DNA of 64,000 nucleotides from Suilimivivens aceti (GCF_025567405.1 NZ_JAOQKJ010000004.1:1-64000); one strand, 5' to 3'; numbered from the stretch's first letter, positions 16,561 to 26,135 are shown. The notes: a model not told the origin generated them from the letters alone. A program made the numbers and translations.

Positions 16561-18126
16561 ATGAAGCAAACAATTTTAAAGCTACTGCTTTTTATAAATT
16601 CTATTTTACTCATTGCATATATGGGGCTGGCCGCTCATGCAGATTTTCATTTAAACACCAGAGGTGTCATTCCCTTATTTTTATCGTCTTTGCTGCTAAT
16701 AGATGTTACTTATGTAAGTTCCTGCAACATTAGGGAAAATAAAACTATTTCCCTATTTTGTGGTTTATTAGCATTAGAAAGTTGGTATATACTCTTAGCT
16801 GCTTCGGGCAACTCCATCACAAACACTATTTTTTTCGCTTTAAGCCCGGTAATATGGTGTGTTTCCATTAAATTCATACTAATGTTTTTGTTCCAAAACA
16901 GCGGATACAAATATCAGAAATTAATTAATCTCTGCCTGACGGGAACTTGTATTTTTGCTCTTATTGGCGTATTGGTGTCAAGTAAAATATTTTTCCTTCT
17001 CTATTTCATACAATTTATGGCAAGCTGGCTGTGTTTTATTTTTACAGTGATATATCATAGAAAAAGAGTTGCTTTTGTTTTTAAGTCAGAATGGAGGCAT
17101 ATTATTTTCTCCCTTATAGCAGTTATAGTTTTATTCCTTACTTATTATTTTTCAACAATGAGAGTTCCTGAACATCTTTCAAATTTTGGTGTATATATTC
17201 CTATACTATTGTTTTGGGTAAGCATCCACGGTATCATACTGAAAGAACAAAACAGCCTTCCATTATCTGCCGTATTCAGTAATCGCCAATTAACATTACT
17301 TATATTTTCTGGAATAATTATTTTTAGCTTGATAGCAATAATCTTAAATGGTGGATATTCTTTGCTTTTTATTATGCTGGATGCCCTGTTTGCGTTTTTA
17401 TATGTTTGCAATATTGCTTTGGATTTCAATTTCAAGAAAGGACATAATAAGATAATCAAGGAAAGCAAATACCATGTCGCACTACAACAATTACAACGGG
17501 AAGAACAATTAAATCTTGAATTTGCAAACTTTCTCCACGATGATATTCTTCAAGACCTGCTTTCTGTAAAAAATATGATGAAAAAAGCAGACCGCCCTGA
17601 AGTACAGAAAATTATCACGGAAACTCTCGATAATATGAATACTTATATTCGTGAGCAAATGCAGGATTACCATCCTACGTTGCTTCCAAAACTTACTATA
17701 AAGGAAAACTACCAAAACTTGCTTGATGATATTTCGCAATCTTTTCCGAATCGTAATATCTGTGTCTCCTTTGATTGTTCAGACTCCTTATTTCTGGTTG
17801 AGCCATACAATATCTTTGTGTACCGCCTGCTAAAGGAACTTGTCACGAATGTTTACAAACATTCGACAGGGGAAAAAGCATGGATAACCCTTACGCAGGA
17901 TAATGGGATTATAATACTGAGTGTGAGTGACAATGGAACTGTTGATGCAGATGTTCTCTCATCTGCTGACAGGTTAAAACATCGAGGACTTGCAATGATT
18001 ACGGAACGAGTGAATGACATCGATGGCTCAGTAACTATATCTAATAACCATCCACATGGGATTTGCGTACAAACAATATTGCCGATGAAAGGAGATGTTT
18101 CTTATCAACATTTTGTTAGTAGATGA
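16561..18126 (+). CDS. NarL-type membrane sensor histidine kinase
   Basis: The 521-residue protein has an N-terminal half with eight or so membrane spans and a cytoplasmic kinase. The dimerization helix carries H326 in FLHDDILQDLLS (HisKA_3/NarX type). The ATPase domain shows ELVTNVYKH (N box), VSDNGT and HRGLAMITERV (G boxes). GGAAGGAGG precedes the ATG. The overlapping response regulator is its partner. Such many-span, no-large-loop kinases often work with an ABC transporter as the real sensor, which fits the BceAB-type genes upstream. Confidence 0.85.
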   Translation: MKQTILKLLLFINSILLIAYMGLAAHADFHLNTRGVIPLFLSSLLLIDVTYVSSCNIRENKTISLFCGLLALESWYILLAASGNSITNTIFFALSPVIWCVSIKFILMFLFQNSGYKYQKLINLCLTGTCIFALIGVLVSSKIFFLLYFIQFMASWLCFIFTVIYHRKRVAFVFKSEWRHIIFSLIAVIVLFLTYYFSTMRVPEHLSNFGVYIPILLFWVSIHGIILKEQNSLPLSAVFSNRQLTLLIFSGIIIFSLIAIILNGGYSLLFIMLDALFAFLYVCNIALDFNFKKGHNKIIKESKYHVALQQLQREEQLNLEFANFLHDDILQDLLSVKNMMKKADRPEVQKIITETLDNMNTYIREQMQDYHPTLLPKLTIKENYQNLLDDISQSFPNRNICVSFDCSDSLFLVEPYNIFVYRLLKELVTNVYKHSTGEKAWITLTQDNGIIILSVSDNGTVDADVLSSADRLKHRGLAMITERVNDIDGSVTISNNHPHGICVQTILPMKGDVSYQHFVSR

Positions 18127-18709
18127 CCATGCTTTATTTTCTAAAAGTTTGGAGATTGCATTGTCAGATTATTCAGAAATTGAAACCTTTGATAGTATCA
18201 ATGATGTTTCTCAATTAGACAATTATATTGTATCTAAGAAACCAGACATCATCCTTATGGATATAAACTTGAAGAATATATCTTCTGAGGATGGTCTGGA
18301 ATTAGCAAAACAAATACTAAGTTGTTATCCAGAACAAAGGGTTGTAATTCTGTCTGGTTATGATTTGCCCGTATATCGAAGTGAAGGAAGAAAAATAGGA
18401 GCAAAAGGATTTGTTAATAAAAATATTGAACCTGAAAAGCTCATATCTATTCTTTCTAAAATAATGCAGGGGATACTTTATTTTGACAGGGAAATTCCAT
18501 TCATAGAAGGATTGACCGATAGTGAAAAACAAATTATACAGCTTATAGCAGAGGGACAAAAGCGAAAAGACATAGCAAGCACACTTTATATTAGTGAACG
18601 TACCTTATCAAATCATTTGCAGCATATATTTGAAAAACTTGATGTTACATCAGCGGTTGAAGCCGTGACAAAAGCGATTCAACTCGGATACATCCCGCCA
18701 ATATGTTAA
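18095..18709 (+). CDS. NarL/LuxR-type response regulator
   Basis: The 204-residue protein has an acidic pocket (VDDH, D10 and D11), phospho-acceptor D56 (ILMDINL), K-containing switch region, and a C-terminal LuxR helix-turn-helix (LTDSEKQIIQLIAEGQKRKD, then TLSNHLQHIFEKL). It overlaps the kinase gene by 32 bases. AAAGGAG directly abuts the first ATG, so initiation may instead be a few codons downstream. Likely targets are the ABC operon and its own promoter. Confidence 0.85.
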   Translation: MFLINILLVDDHALFSKSLEIALSDYSEIETFDSINDVSQLDNYIVSKKPDIILMDINLKNISSEDGLELAKQILSCYPEQRVVILSGYDLPVYRSEGRKIGAKGFVNKNIEPEKLISILSKIMQGILYFDREIPFIEGLTDSEKQIIQLIAEGQKRKDIASTLYISERTLSNHLQHIFEKLDVTSAVEAVTKAIQLGYIPPIC

Positions 18710-18711
18710 TT

Positions 18712-18757
18712 AAGAGCCGATGATCTTGTGAAACATTTTACAAGTGCATCGGCTCTT
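18712..18757 (+). terminator. Strong hairpin terminator after the response regulator
   Basis: AAGAGCCGATG pairs perfectly with CATCGGCTCTT, and the inner CTTGT pairs with ACAAG. It is followed by CGTCTTCTTTG. Confidence 0.7.
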
Positions 18758-18889
18758 CGTCTTCTTTGATGATTGTCACACACAAACCATATATATTATT
18801 CTAACTTTTCCTCCTGTACTGTAATAAAAGGAATTTTCTTTAATAGCAAGCACTGCCCCTGTCATGACACATGGGCTGAAACTTACTTT

Positions 18890-18935
18890 TATGCCACAGG
18901 CATATCCCGTAAATTTCCATAGGGAAGTATCCCTA
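18890..18935. other. Candidate oriT of the second mobilization module
   Basis: Two perfect inverted repeats, TATGCC-ACA-GGCATA (18890-18904) and TAGGG-AAGTAT-CCCTA (18920-18935), lie 180 bases upstream of mobC. This is where an oriT would be expected. No known nic consensus is recognised, so this is a positional inference. Confidence 0.35.
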
Positions 18936-19117
18936 ACCCTCTTATATTTTTTGAGCCACTTTTCACAAAAAATCATTGACCTTCTTCTGCAATTTTGCTA
19001 CAATTTTTCTTGGATAATTATATCCAAAAATCGAATACACTTTGAAACAAACTGTTGTAAAACATCGAACATTTTACAGCAGTTTTTTTGTACCCAAAAT
19101 GGGAAGGAGGTAAAGAA

Positions 19118-19459
19118 ATGGCAAACAGAAAACGCACCAATCCTGTGCAATTTTATCTCGATGATGACGAGCAGTATATCCTGGACGAGAAGTTCCGATT
19201 ATCGGGAATGAAAAGCAAGTCTGCTTTCTTACGCAAGCTCATTTTGTATGGCTATGTCTATGACGTGGATTACAGTTATTTAAGAAATTATAATACAGAG
19301 CTTGGACGTATCAGCTCCAATTTAAACCAGATCGCAAAGAGGGTAAACAGCACCGGAAACATTTATCAAGAGGATATAAACGAAGTAAAGGAGTTGATGA
19401 ATAAAGTATGGCGTACACAAAAATCCATGCTATCAAAGCAACCGTTGATAAAGCGATAG
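19118..19459 (+). CDS. mobC: MobC-like relaxosome accessory protein
   Basis: The 113-residue protein has a ribbon-helix-helix-like N-terminus (NPVQFYLDDDEQYILDEKF, then GMKSKSAFLRKLI) and a C-terminal MobC-type helix pair (GRISSNLNQIAKRVN). Such proteins bind oriT and help the relaxase open the strands. GGAAGGAGGT precedes its ATG, and its 3' end overlaps the relaxase gene by 52 bases, the classic mobC-mobA arrangement. Confidence 0.82.
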   Translation: MANRKRTNPVQFYLDDDEQYILDEKFRLSGMKSKSAFLRKLILYGYVYDVDYSYLRNYNTELGRISSNLNQIAKRVNSTGNIYQEDINEVKELMNKVWRTQKSMLSKQPLIKR

Positions 19460-20769
19460 ACTACATCTGCAACCCCGAAAAGACCGATGAAAAAATGTTT
19501 GTTTCCTCTTATGCCTGTTCTCCAGAAACCGCAGCTTATGACTTCAAATATACTCTCGACCACTGCCGGGAAAACAGTCCCAACAAAGCCTATCATCTGA
19601 TACAAGCTTTTGCTCCTGGAGAGGTTGGTTTTGAGGAAGCGCACCGCATTGGAAAGGAGCTTGCCGATAAACTATTAGAGGGGAAATTTTCGTATGTTGT
19701 TACCACCCATATTGACAAAGGACACGTTCATAATCACATAATTTTTTGCGCTGCTGACAACATCGAACACAACAAATATCACGACTGCAAACAGTCCTAT
19801 TACCACATCCGGAAACTGAGTAATGAACTGTGCAAGGAACACAATCTTTCCGTAATCATTCCGGGTGCGCAGCGTGGCAGAAAATACAAAGAATGGCAGT
19901 CCGAGCAGAACGGTTCTGCATGGAAAACGCAGATCAGAAAGGACATCAATTTCTGCATCAAGTCGACTTCCACTTACGAAGAATTTCTGCTTCTGATGAG
20001 AGCCAAAGGTTATGAAATCAAAGGGGAAACTTTTGAAGAAGGAGCTGCCAAATACATCTCATTCCGCCCTCTGGATAAAGAGCGTTTTGTGCGTGGCAGT
20101 GCGAAGTCTTTAGGAAAGGAATACACAAAGGAACGGATCAGGGAACGCATTGAAAGAAAACGGGAACGAAAGGCAATTATCCCCAAAAAAGACTACTCTG
20201 CCCGCAGACTTATTGACACCTCTGACGAGAAATTTCAGAACAGTCCGGGACTACAAAGGTGGGCTGCCATTGAGAATTTAAAGATCGCCGCACAGAGCTA
20301 TAATGAGGTTGGTTCGCTTGCAGAACTGGAACACAAAATTGCGGTAAAAACCGAAGCCGGAAAGTCTGCAAAGCAGAGCGTGGTGGAACTGGAACACCGT
20401 ATCAAAGACCTTGCGGAAATCATCAAATATGCACAGCAGTACAAAGACAACCGCTCCTATCATATCGGCTACAAAAAAGCCAAGAACCCTGACGCATATT
20501 TCCACAGATACGAAAGCCAGATCATTCTTTATGGCGGTGCCAGACGGATGCTTGAACAGGCGGGCATAAACATAAAGAGCTTGAATGTTGATAAGCTGAA
20601 AGCTGAATATCAGGAACTGATGAAGCAGAAAAGTGAGCTGACTTCCACCTATAAGGATTGTGAAAAGGAAGTGCATGAGCTGAACCGAAAGTTGGAAAAT
20701 CTCAATCAGTATCTCGGAAAAGATATGCCCACTACTCAAGACATAAAAAGCAAACAAAAATCTTTATAA
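19408..20769 (+). CDS. MobA/VirD2-family relaxase
   Basis: The 453-residue protein begins with a Relaxase domain: likely catalytic Y19 (AIDYICNPEKT) and the metal motif H101-x-D-x2-H106-x-H108-x-H110. The C-terminal half is a charged coiled-coil region (about residues 290-440). It differs from the MobA/MobL relaxase at 902-2522, so the window has two unrelated mobilization modules. It would nick the element's oriT and ride a helper conjugation system, because no transfer channel genes are present here. Confidence 0.9.
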   Translation: MAYTKIHAIKATVDKAIDYICNPEKTDEKMFVSSYACSPETAAYDFKYTLDHCRENSPNKAYHLIQAFAPGEVGFEEAHRIGKELADKLLEGKFSYVVTTHIDKGHVHNHIIFCAADNIEHNKYHDCKQSYYHIRKLSNELCKEHNLSVIIPGAQRGRKYKEWQSEQNGSAWKTQIRKDINFCIKSTSTYEEFLLLMRAKGYEIKGETFEEGAAKYISFRPLDKERFVRGSAKSLGKEYTKERIRERIERKRERKAIIPKKDYSARRLIDTSDEKFQNSPGLQRWAAIENLKIAAQSYNEVGSLAELEHKIAVKTEAGKSAKQSVVELEHRIKDLAEIIKYAQQYKDNRSYHIGYKKAKNPDAYFHRYESQIILYGGARRMLEQAGINIKSLNVDKLKAEYQELMKQKSELTSTYKDCEKEVHELNRKLENLNQYLGKDMPTTQDIKSKQKSL

Positions 20770-20839
20770 ATTTGATAGTATGTCAACCCATTTTATAGTA
20801 TAATCAATTCACTACTTAACAAAGGAGCAATCTATTTAC

Positions 20840-21661
20840 ATGCTTACATTCATAGATGAAAGTGGATATCCTCGCCCTACAGATTCAACCAAGAATCCTA
20901 TCCTGCTTGGTGTCTGTATCCATGAGAATGATATTAAACCAATCACAAATCAGATATACAAATTAAAAGATTCTATTTATGGAAAACAGGACGAAATAAA
21001 GTCTACAAAACTTATTCGTGAAGCGACAATTACCAAGAATCGTACAAATAATAAAGCATATGTTGAGGGCATGGTAGACATCATTACCTCTTATGACGCT
21101 GCTATTTTCGCTGTAATTATGGACAAGCCAGATGAACCAATTATTGTTCCGGAACATCATCTTCCGAAGCAGTATTACCTTCTTTTAAAAAAGGTTGAGT
21201 TTTACTGTAACCATCATCACTATGGCAAGGCAATGATGATATTTGACGAGGTACACGAAGACGCTGATCGGAAAATTGCCGAAGCAATTACTGGTTTTTT
21301 ATTCAAAACTAAATTTGGGCGTTCTTTCCATCACATATTAGAAATGCCCTTGTTTGTCAGCTCCGCTGTAACTCCTGCAGTACAGTTCGCTGATATATTT
21401 GCTGGTATCGTGAGACATTATTATGAAAATGAACTTGACCAAAAAGAACCGGAAACAGAATTTCAGGAATGGCTTGTAGAGCTTTTTACCAAATTACATA
21501 ATCTTACAGAAAATAACTTCATCCCTAAATCACATTATTTGGAGTATGGATTTCAGAAAATGGGTAAAAACTTCTCCTATCCTGTAAGTGAAAAATTTAC
21601 TACTTCCGATAATGATGAAAACCTTTTAGGTGAAGATATTTCTAATGATTTATCTGAATAA
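20840..21661 (+). CDS. DUF3800 protein (predicted RNase H-fold)
   Basis: The 273-residue protein shows the DUF3800 signature: FIDESG at residues 4-9, a mid-domain acidic strand (MIFDEVHED), and the C-terminal D in QFADIFAGIVRHYYE. The spaced acidic residues suggest an RNase H-like metal-dependent nuclease, but no activity is established for the family; its members often sit in mobile or defence regions. It has its own TATAAT-containing promoter region and AAAGGAGC site, and is followed directly by a small RNA candidate. Confidence 0.82.
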   Translation: MLTFIDESGYPRPTDSTKNPILLGVCIHENDIKPITNQIYKLKDSIYGKQDEIKSTKLIREATITKNRTNNKAYVEGMVDIITSYDAAIFAVIMDKPDEPIIVPEHHLPKQYYLLLKKVEFYCNHHHYGKAMMIFDEVHEDADRKIAEAITGFLFKTKFGRSFHHILEMPLFVSSAVTPAVQFADIFAGIVRHYYENELDQKEPETEFQEWLVELFTKLHNLTENNFIPKSHYLEYGFQKMGKNFSYPVSEKFTTSDNDENLLGEDISNDLSE

Positions 21662-21669
21662 TTTTTTGT

Positions 21670-21697
21670 TTGACTTCATACAAATATGGTGTATAAT
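21670..21697 (+). promoter_or_regulatory. Consensus sigma-A promoter of a small RNA
   Basis: TTGACT (21670-21675), a 16-base spacer and TATAAT (21692-21697). It starts 9 bases after the DUF3800 stop codon and no open reading frame with a ribosome binding site follows. Confidence 0.7.
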
Positions 21698-21703
21698 ATT
21701 ATT

Positions 21704-21793
21704 AGAGTCATATGTTGTTCCGTCCTGGAGCTGCGTAGGACTCGTAATATTAACAAAAGTGTCGCACTTGCAGTTTAGCAAGTGCGATTTTTC
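21704..21793 (+). ncRNA. Candidate structured small RNA, about 90 nt
   Basis: Between the consensus promoter and a strong intrinsic terminator lies a 90-nt stretch with no start codon plus ribosome binding site. It can fold into a hairpin GTCCT/AGGAC around a 10-base loop, with GAGTC near the 5' end able to compete for GACTC. It ends with TCGCACTTGC-AGTTTA-GCAAGTGCGA and TTTTT. I do not recognise it as a known family. Its position beside DUF3800 may mean an RNA partner, a regulator of the next gene, or an unrelated sRNA. Confidence 0.55.
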
Positions 21794-21903
21794 TTTGGTT
21801 TTTCCAGTCCTTTTTTTCTTCTTTCTTCTGCCGTTCTGCTTTGCTTTAATCCTTCACATTTTCTTCTTTTGTTTCCATTCTTGAAACCTCTTTTTTTACA
21901 TGA

Positions 21904-21930
21904 CAAAAGGCAGCCAATCTTGACTGCCTT
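21904..21930 (-). terminator. Terminator of the decayed ATPase operon
   Basis: AAGGCAG pairs with CTGCCTT around the loop; read on the minus strand it lies downstream of the ATPase stop codon and is followed by TTTTGTC and further T-poor sequence. Confidence 0.45.
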
Positions 21931-22054
21931 CTAACTGACACTATATCTTTATAACTCACCTAATATTACTGCTCTAATTCGTTTCCATTTCTGCAATATA
22001 ATCCTTTCTCCTTCCTGCCCATATCGCTATAAATAGATTCAATAATTATTCATA

Positions 22055-23603
22055 TCACAATGTACTTATTTCCTTTAAATTACATCTTTGCACTGGCAAA
22101 CTATATTTCTTATATTTATATCCAATGTATCCAGCAAAACTATTTTCGTGTGTAGAAATTAAGAGTTGAATATTTGGAAACTCTGTTCTCATTAATTCCA
22201 CAAACGAAACTATATTCAAATCATCCATACACTGAACCGGATCATCAATTAGCATTATATTTAATCCATCATTTACAAATATCTTATGTAGTGCTAACGA
22301 AAATGCAAGCAAAATACCAGATAATTGTCCTGAACTCATAGTGTATAAAATATCATGTTCCTCGTTAGGTGTTGTAAATCTGATAGAATTTAATTCTTCT
22401 TTACCATCCTTATCTCGAATTAATATGCCCTGTCCGCCTTGATACGATTGTAAAATTCTTGCACTATAAATATAAAAAGGTATCTCAATCTGCGAAATAA
22501 TGTTCCCTTGATATTTATCAATACTAGCTTTCCAATCTTTCATGTATTGATTAAGTTTTTTACTAATTTCACCTTCAATACATGCTTTTTTCCGCTTTAG
22601 ATTCTCTATTTTTTTACTTTTTTCTCTTTCCTGTAGAATAAATTTATATTTTAAATACTCTGCTTTCTGTAATATATCCCCTTCCTTCATTTCTGCAACA
22701 TCTTCTATTGACAAAAAATATTCCTTTAGAAGACTATCAAATTGGTACTCACTCTTTTTTTGATAATATTCTTCTGGCAATACACATATTGCATTCTTTA
22801 TAACATTCTGAATCTGCTGAATATCCTTTTCCATATTATTTACAGAAAACTCATCCGTTAAAGAAATCTCAAACATATTGTCCTTTAGGAATTTATCTAT
22901 GTATTTGTATTTCTCTACAATATCACTTTCATCGAATTCCATAAAAGCACTAAGCAACACATTACTCTCTAAATCGGAAATTAAAACTTCGGCGTCAACC
23001 CACACATTTTGCAGAAAAACTCCACTAATAGTATCTACTATCTCCTTCATTTGCTTTCCTGCCGTTCCAAGAAGAGAATTTACATCATTAGTTGTTTTTT
23101 CAATATTATTTAATAACTGTTCTTTTTCCTTCCAATCATAACCACAATATGGACATTTTCCATCCTCAAATATACTCCCCTCTTCTGAAGCTCTCATTAA
23201 CTGCTCACGAATTCTAATCAACTCGTTTATAGATTGTTGTGTCTCTTGAACATTCTTTTCAAGCTGCCGATACTCTAAAACCTTTTGAACTAATTGCTCA
23301 CAAACATCTGCTTTATCAAGATATTTTCCCATTTGTTGATATTCAATATTTATGTAATCTAAATCCTTTACTTTTTTACTTTCTTTTTTTAGAAACAAAA
23401 GTTTCTTCTTTCTTTCAATATACTTTTCAATATCATCTCGTATATATCGTATAATAATATATGCTTTTAATTGAGTTTCCAACATAGCATTATTTAACAA
23501 TACATTATACTTACTATTTTTCAAATCATTCCGTAAGCGTAAAATTTTCAAATAACTTGTAATTATCTAAGAAAATTTTATTGATAACTATCGTACTATT
23601 CAT
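22055..23603 (-). pseudogene. SMC/Rad50-like ABC ATPase lacking its Walker A region
   Basis: From ATG at 23603 (GGAGGAAG upstream) the frame reads MNSTIVINKIFLDNYKLF and stops after 25 residues. A second frame from 23551 runs 498 residues with a central coiled coil interrupted by a zinc hook (CPYCGYDW), and a C-terminal lobe with signature (MSSGQLSGILLAFSLAL), Walker B (NIMLIDDPVQCMDD) and H-loop (STHE). The N-terminal lobe with the P-loop is missing, consistent with an internal deletion. It resembles ATPases of three-component ABC-type conflict systems. It should not hydrolyse ATP. Confidence 0.7.
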
Positions 23604-23737
23604 TCTCTTCCTCCAAATCAACAAAGCCCCAATCTTCTAATACCTTATCTAGTAACTGCTCTATGTTCCCTTGCGAATCATTTAAAGTTTCAATTATGTA
23701 ATCCAAACGCTCTATTTCGTCATCACTACATTTTTGA
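23596..23737 (-). pseudogene. C-terminal fragment of the gene upstream of the ATPase
   Basis: A minus-strand frame comes in from the IS21 junction and encodes about 45 acidic residues (EIERLDYIIETLNDSQGNIE, then LLDKVLEDWGFVDLEEENE). It ends with a stop that overlaps the ATPase start (ATGAATAG). This is a translationally coupled partner, plausibly a small middle component of the same system, cut off by the IS21-like element. Confidence 0.5.
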
Positions 23738-25354
23738 ATGCTTGATTACAAAGACATCATTATCAAAAGCTATGCCCTGAACATGTCCGGTGCAGAGATT
23801 GCAAGACAGTTGGGCTGTAGCAAATCGGGAGTCAATGACTTCCTTAACGCATTTAAAAAATGCGAGACTTTAAGTTTTCCTCTTCCGGAGGGAATCACAA
23901 ACTATGGTATTGCTGAGTTGATTTATGGCAAAGCCCCCTTATCCGGAAATCGTGATGAGAGTTTTGAACTCCCTGATTATTCAGTAGTTCATTCCCAACT
24001 TACCACAAGAAAGAACATGACACTGATTTATCAGTGGAACCGCTACAAGAAAAAGTGTGAAGCCGATGCCCTGAAACATTATTCTTATCGACAGTTTTGT
24101 GAGCGGTACAGCATGTGGTGTGAAGAAAATGAGGAAACAGCCCATTTTACCCCAATCATCGCTCAGACAATGGAGGTGGATTTTGCAGGAAAGACCTTTG
24201 AAATGACAGACCGGCTGACAGGTGAAGTGTCTGTCATTGTTGTGTTTGTTGCAGTACTTCCCTATTCCCAGATGATTTATGCTGAAGGAATGATTTCTAC
24301 GAAAGAACCCCAGTGGATACAGGTCAATAACAATGCTCTGGCCTTTTATGGAGGCGTTCCTGCTTTAGTAGTATGCGATAACTGCAAGCAGGCAGTGATT
24401 GCCAACGAGGACTGGATCCAGCCGGAACTCAACAAGGATTACGCTGAGTGGGCGGAACATAATCATACGGCTATCGTACCGGCCAAGGTTCGTAAGCCCA
24501 AATATAAAAGTTCTGTTGAGAATTCCGTGGGAATTCTGGAGAAAGGATTTTTTCATGATCTCGAAGAACGTCAGTACTTTAGCCTTGAACAGTTTAACTC
24601 TGATTTATGGGAAAAACTGGACGAACTTAACCATGAAAACTTCAAACATAAGGGACACAGCAGATGCTATTACTGGGAAGAAGAGAAAGCCGAATTAATG
24701 CCTCTTCCCTCTGTACCTTACGAGTACATGGAGAGGAAAGAGGCAAAGGTATCAAGCGACTTCCACGTACGCTTTGACAATGCTTATTATAGCGTAGATA
24801 AGGCTTATAAGCATCAGAAAGTTTCTATCAAAGCATCAACTGCTGTTGTAAAAATTTATTCCCAGAAAGGCATTTTAATTGGTGAACATCAACGCGCTAC
24901 ACGTAAGGGGCAGTGGTGTACCAACACAGAACATCTTCCTAAAGATTATAATGATTACCGTGAATGGAATGCAGAGTACTTCATCCGCAGGGCTATGACT
25001 GTTGGAAACAGTACAGTCTCTGTTATCAAAAGCATTCTTTCAAGCCGGAAGCTTGAGGTGCAGACATACCGGATGTGTCTCGGTATCTTGAATTATTCCA
25101 AAAAATACGGAAATCATGTTTTGGAGGAATGTTGCCGGCAGGCAATTGCTGCTAATAAAATAAGCTACACATACATCAAAAACTCCATTCCTGCCATTGC
25201 AGAAGACATCTGCACCCCGCAGGAGCGTTCCAGAATAAACGAAGAACGTAATCGAGGTGGCTTTGTTATAGGCTCTGATGCAATGGATGTGTCAAATCTT
25301 CTTTCTAAGAGTCTGAAACTGGCTCAGGCACCTGGAAAGGAGGCTGATGTATAA
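23738..25354 (+). CDS. istA: IS21 transposase IstA
   Basis: The 538-residue protein has an N-terminal helix-turn-helix (MSGAEIARQLGCSKSGVNDF) and an rve/DDE integrase core with first D in MEVDFAGKTF, second D in VVCDNCKQAV and E in KSSVENSVGILEK, then a C-terminal beta-barrel region. It cuts and joins IS21 ends together with IstB. The stop overlaps the istB start by one base. Confidence 0.92.
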   Translation: MLDYKDIIIKSYALNMSGAEIARQLGCSKSGVNDFLNAFKKCETLSFPLPEGITNYGIAELIYGKAPLSGNRDESFELPDYSVVHSQLTTRKNMTLIYQWNRYKKKCEADALKHYSYRQFCERYSMWCEENEETAHFTPIIAQTMEVDFAGKTFEMTDRLTGEVSVIVVFVAVLPYSQMIYAEGMISTKEPQWIQVNNNALAFYGGVPALVVCDNCKQAVIANEDWIQPELNKDYAEWAEHNHTAIVPAKVRKPKYKSSVENSVGILEKGFFHDLEERQYFSLEQFNSDLWEKLDELNHENFKHKGHSRCYYWEEEKAELMPLPSVPYEYMERKEAKVSSDFHVRFDNAYYSVDKAYKHQKVSIKASTAVVKIYSQKGILIGEHQRATRKGQWCTNTEHLPKDYNDYREWNAEYFIRRAMTVGNSTVSVIKSILSSRKLEVQTYRMCLGILNYSKKYGNHVLEECCRQAIAANKISYTYIKNSIPAIAEDICTPQERSRINEERNRGGFVIGSDAMDVSNLLSKSLKLAQAPGKEADV

Positions 25355-26100
25355 TGCTCACAGGAGAAGCACTTACCAATGCGCTAGTAGATAAACTCAA
25401 TGATCTTGGGCTCCCCAACATGGCAGCCACCCTGGATGCACTCTACCGTTCAGAAAGATTCTTAAAACTTGACCATCTTTCGCTAATTGCGGAACTGATT
25501 GAACCGGAATATCAGGATAAGGTCAGTAAACGTGTGAATAACCGGCTCAGGCATGCCAAATTGATTGGATGCCCGCAAAGCCTTGATGATTGTATTGATT
25601 CCGGGAGCAGAGAGTATTTACCATGCGGAATTACATCGGTTCTGTCTTCGCTGGCATTTGTGCGGGATGGATTAAATATCTGTATTCTTGGCCCGTCTGA
25701 TAGCGGCAAGACACATCTTGCAAAGGCAATCGGCATTGCAGCCTGTAAGGAGCATAAAGTAGAGTATCATCATTGTGAATCTTTTTTAGAGGATATGGTT
25801 GCACTTAAAAATGTCAGCTATGAGAAATACGAAAGAAAACTAAAGCTTCTTGAACGTCTTGATTTGATGATACTGGATGATTTTTTACTCCATACAATTA
25901 CAGATGAACGGGAGGTAAAAGTCCTGTTCATGATTCTGGAAAAACGTTGTGAAGCTCAGAAAAGTACCATTGTGTGTTCGCAAAGGGAACCTAAGAGTTG
26001 GGCATCCATGATTCTGAATGATGAAGTTTCTGCAAATGCTATCACGAAGCGTGCAACCAAGCACTATACAGTGGTGATTAACACCCCAAATAATAAATAA
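25354..26100 (+). CDS. istB: IS21 helper ATPase IstB
   Basis: The 248-residue AAA+ protein has a DnaC-like fold: Walker A (GPSDSGKTHLAKAI), Walker B (LDLMILDDFLL) and sensor region (TIVCSQREPKSW). It selects the target and activates IstA. It is full-length compared with the family and directly follows istA. Confidence 0.93.
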   Translation: MLTGEALTNALVDKLNDLGLPNMAATLDALYRSERFLKLDHLSLIAELIEPEYQDKVSKRVNNRLRHAKLIGCPQSLDDCIDSGSREYLPCGITSVLSSLAFVRDGLNICILGPSDSGKTHLAKAIGIAACKEHKVEYHHCESFLEDMVALKNVSYEKYERKLKLLERLDLMILDDFLLHTITDEREVKVLFMILEKRCEAQKSTIVCSQREPKSWASMILNDEVSANAITKRATKHYTVVINTPNNK

Positions 26101-26135
26101 ACAGTCGACCGTTTATAGCGCCGAGCGACCGCTGG

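Noticed and set aside
21772..21890. Basic minus-strand frame ending KKGLEKPKKNRTC
   Set aside because: The tract is polypurine and overlaps the RNA terminator; no start codon in a good context.
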